Shown here in pieces: positions 22,153 through 34,700 of a stretch of DNA of 64,000 nucleotides. A program made the position numbers and the translations under genes. The notes beneath the pieces are model-generated. The model was not told where the DNA came from and ran no database searches. It saw only the letters and a list, made by a program, of their open reading frames with translations. The stretch is from NCBI GenBank assembly GCA_051294375.1, contig CM119265.1:9496339-9560338 (forward strand), written 5' to 3'. The DNA is from Paraspadella gotoi. Taxonomy: Eukaryota; Chaetognatha. The stretch's first letter is position 1. Each line of letters opens with the position of its first letter.

Positions 22153-25100
22153 TTAAGTCGGCGCCCCGACTTCGTCTTCGATGCCGCGTGAATTGGATCG
22201 GACATTCTCCAGATTGTTCCGGGCCTCTTTCAACACTTTGTAATGACTGACAAGAAGTGAAAAAATCGATTTTAATAATTAATAAAACGTTAATTCGAGC
22301 AAAAAGATGGCTCACTTGGAGAGCTTCTTGACGACGTGCGTCTCGAATCCCTCCTTCATCCGATTGGTGGCTTCGAGTCGCGAGATGGCTTCGCGCAGCA
22401 ATCGATCTTGATTTTTCAGTTTGTTCTTCAGAAGCAACACATCGTCGGGATCGTCCACGTTCTGAGAAGATGATTTCAAAGTTTAGACGAATCGCATCCG
22501 AAATAAAATAATCTCAACGTCGGAATCTACCTCGAGCATCTCGAAGACGCCCCCTCCTTCCGCCGGCAACGTCGAAGTCCAAAACTCGTTGACGAGGCGT
22601 TGGACTTCGGTCAGGAGCGTCGACAGGTTGGAGAAGCCGTTTTCGATCCGACGAAGAAGACCGAATTCGGGATGCTGGAGAAGAACGTGGGGAAGGTAGT
22701 TTCTTACATAAGGAAATAACATGCAATGTGTAAAACAAAAGAGCTTTTAAATGAAACAAACTAAAACGGTTAACTGAGCCAAGAAAAAGAAGTTTCGCTA
22801 ATTGCGTTATCAATATTCCACAAAAACTAGAAAAAAGCGCGTTTTTTTTTTCAAAGCATGCCGAAAGAAGAGTAGCCTAATGCAAGCCGTCTATCCGAAG
22901 CTACAAAATAAATTCAAAATAAATTCAAAATAAAACGTGACGTCGATACTAATTTTATAACATCAATCACCAATTCATATCTCGTACCCGCACGTGAATC
23001 TCTGTCCACTGTAGATTCGCGAAATATAAAATTGACAAGAAAAAGGGTGAATGAAATGATTGTACTTCTGTGACAGGGTGGTTACAAAATGGAGCATTTT
23101 CTTCTTCCGATTAACATTAATTACAAATTATTAATTATATATTAAATACTACGTATATAGGTAATAGGTATGAAATATAAAATCCGAAAAAGAAACTTTT
23201 ATCGCACCAGTGATGCTCCGACAGGAATGCAGATGCTGATTTCACTTTCCCCCTGCTCCTCCTCCTCACCTTGCTGGGCGACGCCCGCTCCAACTCCTCG
23301 CGTCGCCGCTTAACCGCCACCTCCAACGCCTCCACGACGGCGTGCGCCTCCGCCACTTCCTTCTTCATCAACTCGAAGTCGTCAACACGACCGACGGCGA
23401 AGAGGAAGCGGAGGGCGGAGCGGGGGACGGGGACTGGGGATAAGGGGGGAAGACGATTGAATAGATTACAACAAAAATACAAATTTAAAAATACAAAATA
23501 CAAAAATACAACAAAAAACCTCATTCGCCATCAAAAAAATCTCACCTTTTTTCTCGTCGTCTCTCGCCACGTAAGACGAATCGTTTTTGGATGACGACGA
23601 CGATGAAATATTTAATTTTTTCGTCGGCGTTAACGGAAACCCGTTGACGTTGAGAATCTCATTCAAGCCTACAGATAATTAACGATTAAATGATAATTTC
23701 CAAACCGATTTGTGTCGGTAATTTAAAGGTCACTTACCCGATTCCTCGGTCCCCGTGGTGGCCCCTACCCCGTTGCTATCTGCGTTACTAGTCGATCCTC
23801 CATTAATTCCGCTGATGGACCAGAGACCCGAATCGCTGCCTCTCCGCGCATGCGCAGCTCTTCCTCCTCCCGCTCTTCCCCCTCGGTGCGACGAATGTGA
23901 CCTGACGCGCGCGTCCTTAATCGTTGGTGGTCGAGCGAATGCGGCGCCAACGGAGGCGCAATCGTGATGCACGTGAACCTCTTGATCCTTAGATGCTTTC
24001 GTCGACGTCGAAGGCACAACTTGAAAATCTTCCAAGCGTCGACGGAGCCTGAGTTAATACATATTATAAAAAGACATAGTTCATAAAAAGAACTAACACT
24101 AACACGCTTTACCTTTGATTCTCCTCCACGGCTTCCTTCAACCGATCCCGCAGCGCGTCCATCTCTTTCAAGTATTCCCCCAAGTCGAGCTCGGCACGTC
24201 TCTCCCTCCGATCCTTCTTCAGTCTCGTCAACACCCCCAACTCGTTCCTCACGGCGTTGACGAGGTCCTTGGTCTCCTTCAACGCGATCCGCGTAGTCGT
24301 CAACTCTTCCTCTTTGGCTTTAAGCTCGAGACGCTTAGCCGAGGCATCCCGGCGCAATTCTTCGTTGCTGGCCTCGACGGCGGCCAACCTCTCCGTTGCC
24401 TCCTTCTGTTTGGCCTTCAACTTTCGGTTGGCCTCGTCCTTGGTGGATATTTGGTCCACGGATCTTCGTAACAGGTCGTCCGCTTCTCGTAGGCGGCTCG
24501 CGAGATCCTGGCGTTCAGCAACGGCGGCGGCGAGATCGTCTCGGAGTCGCGACATCTCCTCGACGACGGCCGCTGGAATCTCGGCTTCGACGACTGGGGA
24601 CGTTCGATGGTCAGAGTTCTGAGTCAGAAAGATGTCAGTTCTGAGGTTTGGCGAAGTCGGCGAATCAGAGGGTCGATTCTTCAGACGCTCTTCGATGTTG
24701 TCGCCAAGGTCCCGATGAGTCTGCATTTGATTCTCCAGTTGTTTCCTATACGATGTTAAAAATAAATATGCTCAATTCAATCAGTTAAGTACAATAATAA
24801 TAAGTACAACTCTAATAATAAAACTCGTAGACCCACCTGAGCCGCCTCATTTCCTCCAAATGCCCTTGCAAGACGCTCGCGGGATCCTGACCCTCCAACT
24901 CCTCCTTAGAATCGTCGAAGGTGGCGACGATCGAGTTGAGCACCTCCAACTCTTCCTTCAGAGTCCGGTTGAGCAGCTCCGAGTCCCTCAACCGCGCCTG
25001 GAACGGCGCCAGCGACTCTATCTCCTCCTTGAGGGCGCGATTGAGAATCTCTTGGTCGCGGAGCTTTTCGCGGAGGGCGTCGACGCGAGGATCGAGTTTC

Positions 25101-28100
25101 GCCTGACGAACGGTGTCGTCATCGTTGGAGCTCCCGTTGGTCGAGGCCTCGCCGAAATCGTCCAGACCATCGGGGTAAGGGCGCTTATTAGAGTTGTCAG
25201 GAAAAAGGCATTTTCGGGTGGAGGGAGGGAGTTGAGAAGGCTGAGCGGCGACGGCCTCTTTGACTAGCGGCGCCGTTTGGGGAGATCGACCGAGTTGGCG
25301 CAAAAGCTCCAACGCCAGGTCGAGTTCGGTCTGCGTGGACTTGGCAGAGTTGGACGGCGGAGACGACGTCGCGGCGAAGGGGGCGGTGAAAGCGGGGAGG
25401 GGGGGAACTGTGACTTCGGAGGAACCGGAGGATGCGTCGGGAGTGGGGAAGATTGTCGTCTGGGGAGAGCGGGCGTTGGGGGGAGGGTCGGACTGGGTGG
25501 ACGCGCATTTGGTAGGCGGATGTTGGCGAGAAAGCGAATGGCCAAAGATTCCGGGACCGGATATGGAGAAGGAATCATCGACGGAGGGAAAACCGACGCC
25601 GACGGCCGGAAGGACGTCCGAGTAGGAAAGGATTTCTGCGAATGGGTTGGGTTTCGCGTTTTTATATTTCGCAATTATTAATTAATTTTTGATCTATTTA
25701 GTCATCCCTTTCCAATGTCACTCACCGGCGGGCGTCTCCTCTTCCTCCTCTCTGCTTCCCGATGGATTTCCGTGTGCCCTCCATCCGTTTTTCATCTGAT
25801 GCTGCAGCTGCTGCTGCGCCTCCTGCGCCCATTCTCCCTCTGAAGCGCTGGACGGCGTACGGTGCCGCTGCACTTTGCGATGCGGGCGGGGCGGGTGCGG
25901 CGCGTTGCGTCCGCCGCGGGGCGTCCCGTTGAGGCGGGCCTCGTCCTCGTCTTCGGTTGTGGAATAGATGGTGTTGCCGGCTGAATTGGAAGAGCGCGAG
26001 TTAATTAAGTTAGTTGAAAGAAAACAAGCCGAAAAATTTCCCGTTTTACCAGTTTGCGCTTCCTGCAACCGAAACTGCGCCTTCTTCAGTTTCTGGTGCA
26101 ACTGACTGATGAGGATGTCCTTTCCTTTGACTTCTTCCACCAGGCGCTCCAGCTCGTCCCTTGCTTGAGACGCCGCCGCCTGATTCTCCGAAAGGATCCC
26201 GCGATACTTCGTATTCTGGAAGGGGATACAGAGAGAGAGAGTAGTAGTTTATTCTATACCAATTCCATTTCTCTTCCCCATTCTCGCTCGAGACACCATT
26301 TCTTCTTCCTCTTCCGCCTCTTTTCCTCTCTTCCCCTTCCTCAACAGCGAGTGACGACAGAAGGAGAGAGAGAGAGAGAGATTTTTGTTCTGTCTTGGGT
26401 TCTACTTCAGGTGGAGAGCTCCCTCTCAGAGAATATACTTTTTTTGCCTATTTTTTGGACTTTTCCTTTGACTTTACTCATAGAGAGATAGAGATACTGG
26501 ACCGACCCAGCAGTTAGGAATAGATTAAAAATGACTAAGGATAGAATAAAAATATTTAACTAATTAAAATAAAAGGTAGTGTGAAAAATATTAGATAAGG
26601 AAAGTGAGAAAAGCGAAAAAACCCTTCGGAATTCTGTTTCCACGGCAACGGGGAAAAAAAGAGTCGACACAAAAAGACGAAAGTGAAATCGATTTTGCAG
26701 CAAACATTGGAAATCGATTTTTCGAGAGAATAACTTTAAAAGCTAAGTTTGTAGCCAGAAGAACGAAGGAGAGGCCAACTTTTTTGGGTTCGATAGCGAG
26801 ATACCTGCGCGTTCTTTTCGTTGAGCAGATTCCTCAAGGCACCGACTTCGGCATGAAGCTCCGCCGCTTCCGCTTCGAGCGACGTCATCTGCTGCTCCCA
26901 CGCGGAATGTAGGCTGAAGAGAGAAAGAACATACAATCCGATTTCACCCGATTTAAAAATTACAGGCCTGAAACTAGTTAAAAGTAATAAAAATTTTATC
27001 GATTCAAGCTGGGTGGCTTCTGTTTAATAAAACCTAAGTCGTCAATAGCGACTGGGAGATAAGAAATCTTGAATTTGAAATCGCGCAGGCCGAGAAATTT
27101 TATGATAGAGAAAAAAAAAGAAAGAAAGAAAGACAAGAAAATTTTTATCGCTTTTCTACCTGGTGGCAGATTGGAGTTCGGCGGCCAATCTCTCGACCTC
27201 CTCGCGAAGATCGGCGTTGGCCTCCTCCAAAGCATAGATCTCGGAATCCGTCTTCACTCTTTGGTCTTCGTCCTCTTCGTCAACTTTGGCCGATTCGGCG
27301 TCATGCTTTTTGAAAGAAAATACACCTTAGATAATTAAGGACCAAAACAGCAATCGCCCTCTTCTATTCTAACCCCAAGAACGCGCGCGAGATTCGCTGA
27401 CGTCTTCCGCAGGTACGCGGCCTGGCGCCGCAGCGCCGCCATTTTGTTGGGCGCAATCACGTGATCCTCGGTCGGCGTCTGAGTGTCGACGGACGCGTCG
27501 AACTGCGTCGAGAGGTCGTCGGCCGAATCCTTCAGACACTGGAGGGAGAAAAAAAAATAAAATGGAATTAGAAAGAGAGCGATTGATCAGAATGAGAGCT
27601 AGAAAGCAAAGCAGTCTCGCCTGACAGAGGTTGTGCGCGTCAGCGATCTTCTTCTTCAAGCCCAAAATCTCTATTTCCCTTTCGCGCAGATCTTCGCCCG
27701 TCGCCGAACGCGCCGACGCTGGGACGTCTCGAGACGCCCTCGTCTCCGGGTCGGCGCCGGGGACGTCGCTGGCGCCGTCGATGGGGAGGGTGGCTTCGAG
27801 AAGCTGACGTTGGAGAGACTGGTTTTCGGAATGAGTTTCCGCGAGCTGGAGAAGAAATTGAGGGAAAAGGTGTTAATTAATATAAATGTCATTAACTCGA
27901 AAAAACTTTCGAGAACCGTTTCTTGCCTGACACTTGACGTTGTCCAGCTCTCGCTGCAGAGCGTCAAAGGCGTTGCGGTTCAAAGTCGCCGTGTCGTCAA
28001 GAGATTTGGAGGCGTCGTCAGTTGAGGGCAAACGTTGGCGAAGATCGCCAATCGTCGCCGAGTGGCTATTGAAAAAAAAAGGTGTTGAGGTTATTTTCAA

Positions 28101-31100
28101 ATTTAAACATAGTAAAATGTTAACTTAATATTAAATAATACCGATGGAGCTGATCGACGAGCGTCTCCACGCTGCTCTTCAAGAAGCCGACGTCCTGACT
28201 TTCTCTCGCCTCAAAGGCGAGTTTCTCGACATCGTTCGACGGTAGCAGAGACGGCGCCGACCAGGTCATTCGACGAGGCTCGGAATCCCGCCTCTGATTG
28301 GCCGCCGTGAACGACTTTGAGCGCTGATTAGCCGGTAGATCTTCCTCGTTGACCAACGAGACGTCGGAAAGACGCCTCTCTGGGGTGAAGCCGTCGAGGG
28401 AGTCGTTGAGGGGCTGATCGAAGGAGGATTCGTTGAGGAGCCGATCCAGCATTGATTCGCTGGAGCTGCGGTGTGGGGAGGATGAGATGGCTCCGGATTC
28501 TTCGAGGAGGGAACTGGAGGAATCAATTATTTTAAAAATTATACGATACATAATTCAAATGATTTATGAACTTTTCTGCTAAATTACGGAAAAAAAGATG
28601 AGCCTTACCGGTAGTGCTTTGCCTTCTTGGCCACGTGCCGCACGGTAGCCTCGGTCGATGCGAGTTTCTTCCGCAGCCGCTCGTTCAACTCCTTCATCGA
28701 CTCCAAATGCTGAGCCTGCTCGAGCTTGTCTTGACTGGAGGGGCGGAGGCCGGTGGCGAGGGTCTCGGAACTCTTGGAGCGGATGGGGATGAGGGATTTG
28801 CCGGAAGGGGGTTTGGACACGGGGGAAGAGGCGAGGGAGGATCGGGATCCGGATTTGGAAGGAGATTTAGAGGGAGACGAGGATTGCGCAGTCGACTTGG
28901 ATTTCTCCTTCGCCTCCTCCAGATCCGACTTGAGGCGTTCGATCTCCGCGGCCAACTCCACGATCAGTTGAGGATCGAACTTGGATTCGCCGTCTATATC
29001 AAAATGAAATAAATTATATTTATTAAAAATAATAATAATAATAATATAATGATATTAAAAGGAAACGCCGACACTCACCCTCTCCCTGATTCAGCTGGAT
29101 CTGCCTCTTGAGCAGCTCTATCAAGCGATCCGCGGCCTTCAACTTTTTCTTGAGCTTCTTCACTTTCGCCTTGGTCTCTTCGGGATCGAGGGCGGCGGAG
29201 GCGGTGGCGGCCGAAGGGGCGGCGGAGGAGAGGGAAATGTCAGCGACGGAATCGAGGCGGGTCGAGGCGTCGTCAGAGGACGAGAGGCGGGGTGAGGATT
29301 GTTGGTGCTGGGGTAAGGGACGAATGGAAACGAAATAAAATGTCGTCCCCTGTTCTAATTTACGATTGTCTTCACACCAACCTGTAAAATGAGCTGCTCT
29401 CTCAACGACTGATTCTCCTCTTCTCTCTGTTGAAGCTCCTTTTCCTTAAGCCTCAATTCTCTGTGCAGCCGAGCGGGGTCATCGTAAGCGTTGGGGTTGA
29501 CGACAGCCTGACCCATTGCATCCTTCGGGCCGGCGGTCGAGACTGTGGACGCCGTCGAAGCTTCTTCGGAGATTTGACTACGAGAACCTGTAGGAGATTT
29601 CCCTCCTAGGAAGGGGAAGCACATTGCTAAGGCTACCGAAAGAGAAGGAGAGAAAATTTAGTTTTCCTGTTCTAACGACGACTAACTGACGTCTATACTA
29701 AAGATACTAAAAGGCAAAACGCTCTCTGGCATAAAATTATTTATTCTACCACAAAATGGATTCAATTTCAACGATAACAATCAACGTTACGCGATTTGAT
29801 CGAGAGTTTCTTCTGGAACACTAACTTGATTTCGATCTCATGCAATTGAGGGAAACACCTTGCGTCGAATAAAAATTATTGTAGGTCCGCATTAAGTCTT
29901 CTCTTTATCATAGGTTAACTTACCTTTGCCAGGCCGTTTAAATTTAGAGGGCGTAGTCTTTTTAGGCGACGCCTTTTCTTTGGCGGCGTCGACGGCGCCT
30001 TCGAGGTTATGGCGCAACTGTGCCACCTGAAAAAGCATTTCAAGATTTGACTGTCTAAAAAATTAAATCAAATCCGTAGACCGTGATCACCATACCAAAA
30101 ACCAAATCGTGATAAATATACTCCAATCTACCCTACTCCACCACCATCACACCTTCTCCAACTCTTCCTGCAGCCTTCGCAGGGCCTCGACGGCGTCATC
30201 GCGCATCACGCATCCCCCGATGGTGGATGCCATCTCGAGGTAAGCGTCGCGTTCGCGCTCCGCCGCGTCGCGTAGCAACGCGTAGCCTCCTTTCTCTTTT
30301 GAGTTCATATTCTGAAAATTCGGTCGATGCATAAGACTAAGTGTAAATTGAGGCAACCGCGTAGGGCGAACGCAACCTTTATGAGATAAATGACGATTAC
30401 TGAGGTCAATTTATAACTAATTACGCTGTTTATTCTTCTTAAAAATGAAGGATAGGAGCCAGGGCTGACGGCTTCGATGGAAGACCAGTCATCCTCGGAA
30501 GTTTCCACGGCCGAATCGGCGACCTTAAAAACCCGGGGCATCGAAAAGGACGAGTATAAGAGTCGAGATCTTTGAAATTTGACATGACAATGAGCAAGAA
30601 ACAATTCACCACAAAATTGTATGACTTCAATGATGTGCCGTTGGTCGAAGAGGAAGACAGCGTGGGAGACGGAGCGAAAATTCGTTTCCACGCAGAGTGC
30701 GGTTCTGGCTCCGCTCTTTCACGAGGGGATCCGGGGCAGAACCACTCTTCGTGAAGAAAAGCTGCGGCGCCAGAAAAGAAAGAGCTAAACGTTGGACAAA
30801 AGAAATGGAAGCGCGGGCGGCCTTTTTTCACCTTGAATATTTTCTGATGGATCGCCGAAAGCGACGCGACAAATCCGGCAGAGTGAACCGGTAAGCCGAA
30901 GCGAAACAGGGTTTTCCGAAAAAGACTCCGAGAGCTCCCTTACGAATAATTTAAGCATCATTATAAACAAATTTACGGAAAAACGATTTTTCAAACTCCA
31001 AATAGTTTTTCCTTGACCACCTCGGCGAACGCAGGTAAGGCGAGGGCAGCAGAGTCGATTCGGATCCGAACTCGATTCGATCTTCAACCTCCAATCCTCT

Positions 31101-31664
31101 CAGATCCGTCGGCTCTTTTCGTTTGTCGCCGTCGCTGGAGAAAGAAGCGTCGCCGGAAGTTGGGGCAGAGGAGACGCAGAGGAGCAAAGATGGCGGATCT
31201 TCGCGAGATAAGCGATCGTCGTCATCGATCGAGGACAAAAACCAATTGGTTGACGGAGTGAAATCGGGTAAGTTCGCGGATTCAGCGGGATTCTCGGCGT
31301 CGAGGCCGATGAAAGAATGAGACGGCGTGGCGTTTGCCGTCCAGTATCCCGTGTCCGAGCTCCATCGTAGTGGAGAAGACGCGATTACATCGGAACGAGT
31401 CGAGTCACGTAGATTGACATCCGGAGACAGGTTTATATTAGAATTATTGGGATCGAAATTAACCTCGACATCGCGCGTCTCCATTTCTCGTCAGTTAATT
31501 TCGGGAATCGATGATTCCGATTTTTATGTCAATAATCTCTATGCGTCATACACGCGCGAGCGAATCGAGGACTGAAGCCAAAAAGAACGCGAAATTCGTC
31601 GTCACGGCGACCGAGTCAACAAATGACGATTTGGTGATTTTGCCACTTCCTCTTCCTCCGTCGC

Positions 31665-31715
<51 letters not shown>

Positions 31716-34700
31716 CGTATTTATCGATTCAGAGAGAGAGAGTCACGAAGGATAAGCGCGCTTTAAAAAATAGTTGAAAGATTTTTTTAAAGATCGAAAA
31801 TCGTCGCGGAGAGTTAATCTGCCCTCTGTTAAAAAAATTAGAAAAAAATGAGAAAAGGGGTTTGATGCAAAGTTCGAGTTCGTGACTTTTTCTTTCTTCA
31901 ATCAAAAACATTTTTAATTTATCAGTTATTTTTTTTATTTCAAATTTAAAGCCTCCCTCCTAAAGTCCAAAGTACGTAGTAATATTTTAAATTTTTTCTC
32001 AATACCCTGGTAATACTAAAAGTACTAAAATAAAAAATCGAATTATTTTGCGTGACAATTTTTTTTTATGGAACCATTTTCTCGCCATATGAATGATTTA
32101 TTCGCGGGAAAAGAAACGGTCCCATTGGGGAATTGGTATTTAAGATAAACCGAAATAGTGGGAACAATAGTTTTATCACTCGAGGCAAACAACGTTAGGG
32201 TAAAGAAAAGTTTGGTTTCGTGACTCGCGTGACTGAGATGGAATTTTTAGTAGGAAGAAAGTGGACAATATCGATCGGGCGGAGGGAGGTGAAAGGAAAT
32301 TTATGAAGCTCGTAATAATCGCTATCAGAGGCAATCACGATTTCACAGATTTTTTTAAACTAAGTTTGGTCTGACTTGTACTACATTAGTAATCGTCATT
32401 ATCTCAACTCCACTCAAAGGTCTCATTTAACGTCAAATCATCCATAACCTCACCTTTTCCATGCCTCCGTTTCCGACCGACGCTCTCCTGATCACGTGAC
32501 CAATTTCAATCTGTAACTTCTGAGGGTCCGAAAAAGCGCTAAGACCCGCGGACTCCAGCGCCTTCTTGAGAGCGTTCAGCTCGTCCTTGAAAAGAGATGT
32601 TCCGTTTAAGTTTAGGCGTAGCCTATTTCAATACCATGAGAAACTAAAAATAACTCACTCTGATCGCTCGCGCGTCATCGACGCTGAGCGAGGCCTCCTT
32701 CTCCTTGAGGCTTTGACGAATCCTGTTGATCTCGTTCTCCAAATCCTCCACTTTCGAATTGGCCAAAGTCAAATCCTTCTTTTGCTTCTCCGACGCGGAA
32801 CGAACCGACTTCAGCTCGGCCTCTTTCTCCTAAGGAGGCAATTAAGGTAACATACTGCAACAAAGCAAAAAACAAAAGACAACCGTCACTCACCGCCATC
32901 TGCTTCTTCAACTTGCGATTCTCCTTCTCCGCCTTCTCCTTCCCGATTCTAATCTCCTTCATCTTCTCTTCGACATCCGGATCCCGAATGCCGGGTCCCG
33001 TAGCGCAGAGCAGCACGTCTTTGCCGCGGCCGGATTCGATGAGGCTCTGGGTAATGGGAAAATTAAATGCAAATCAGAAATCAATAGCGAAGCACTAAAT
33101 ATTAGTACGAAATTCCAAATCAACGCTTACCTGAATGACGTCGTCCTTCTCCTTGAGGGCCTGACGCAACTGGGCGATGGTGTCGGTGAGCTGCTCCCCA
33201 TTCCATTGGCTTCGCGTTTCCGCCTTTTCCAATTCGAACTGCTTTCGGTTCAAGTCGGACGTCAGCTCCTGGATTCGACGGGTCAGCTCCGCTCTTTCTT
33301 TCTCCTCTTTTCCGAATTGGGCCTGTATCGGTTCAAATTGATTTAATTGAATAATAAAAGGAACAAACAAACAATGTTAAACATACCTTTAGATCGTCGT
33401 CTTTTTCCGAAAGCGCTTGGACGAGCTTTTGCGCAGTTTCGTCGCTCGATTTGGCCGCCTCGGCGCGCTCCTTCAAAAGGTCCTAAACAAAAAGAAGAGG
33501 AAATCGGATGAAATTATAAGTCCATAATCCAGTCATCTCCAATCTCCATGGGATATAAGCCAATAATAATATCGACGGAAACCGTGAGAACATCACCTCG
33601 GGACCGCACTCCCCGCAAAAACATCGAGTCAAATTCCAAGAGCCTTTCCGATGAGCTTCAACAAAATCGAATTTGTGTCGATGGCTAAAAACGACGGGAT
33701 TTGGATGCGGACGCCACATGGTCGCCATCCCGAGGGAAAATTAGTGGAAATCAGACCACGCGGATTTTCTTGTCTCTTTTCTCAAGAAATTCAAACCACA
33801 TTTTATTAAAAATTTCCAAGTAGAAAACGAAGGCGACGAAAAATATTTTGAAATGACCGAAAAAATCTGACACTTTGGATCTTTCATGCGAATTTCGATC
33901 CGAGGCTGGAACTAAAGTTGTTATGTTAGGTAGCGGCGACGGGCGAAAAAAATATTTTTTCTCGGCCAACGGAGCTCGAGAAAATAGGAAACGTGAATTC
34001 TCAAGACTAAGTCGAAATCATTTGCTTTGGTCGACAAACGCACGATTTTAGAAAACGATAAGTTTTTTCCTGCGGGGTCTTTTTTGAAAAACGAGAAAAA
34101 GAAATGAGAGGGCAAAGAGAATATTCGGTTTTCTCCCTTTTGATGTGGACGGATGTGGAGGCCGGACGCTTCAGTCTCATAAGCACACGACACATTTTAC
34201 GTAGCATTTTTTATGGCTTCGGGATCATGATTGTCATGCATACTCGGCCGAAGTCCGAATCATAATCCGACTCCGGTTGGGTCAGGTCGTTTGAAGGTCA
34301 AAATCAAACTTGGATTTATTTAGAAACAAAGAAGGATCTTCATAAGTATCACTGGTAATCTAAATCAGGAGCTTGGGAAGAAGTGCAAACGAAGGCAAAA
34401 CATTTTTCAGCCGTTGCACTGCCGAAATCTGATGAGAGAAAAAAAAGTCGTCCTTGGCACAATATCTGGACAATACTACTCCGCAAAGGTTGGATTGTCT
34501 GACCTCTGGGGAGGATTGGGTCTGACCCTCGTCGTCTTTTGGTCTTGCCATGGGAGGGTAATAACTCTTTTCGTGTCCTCGTAGTAAATCAAAGTAACTA
34601 TTTTTTTCTTTTGAGATACATCAGGGATGGAAGGGACCAAGAATAACGGGGTAAAATCCTATGTAAAATATCAATTGTTTGCGGGTTCATTCTCAAACAA

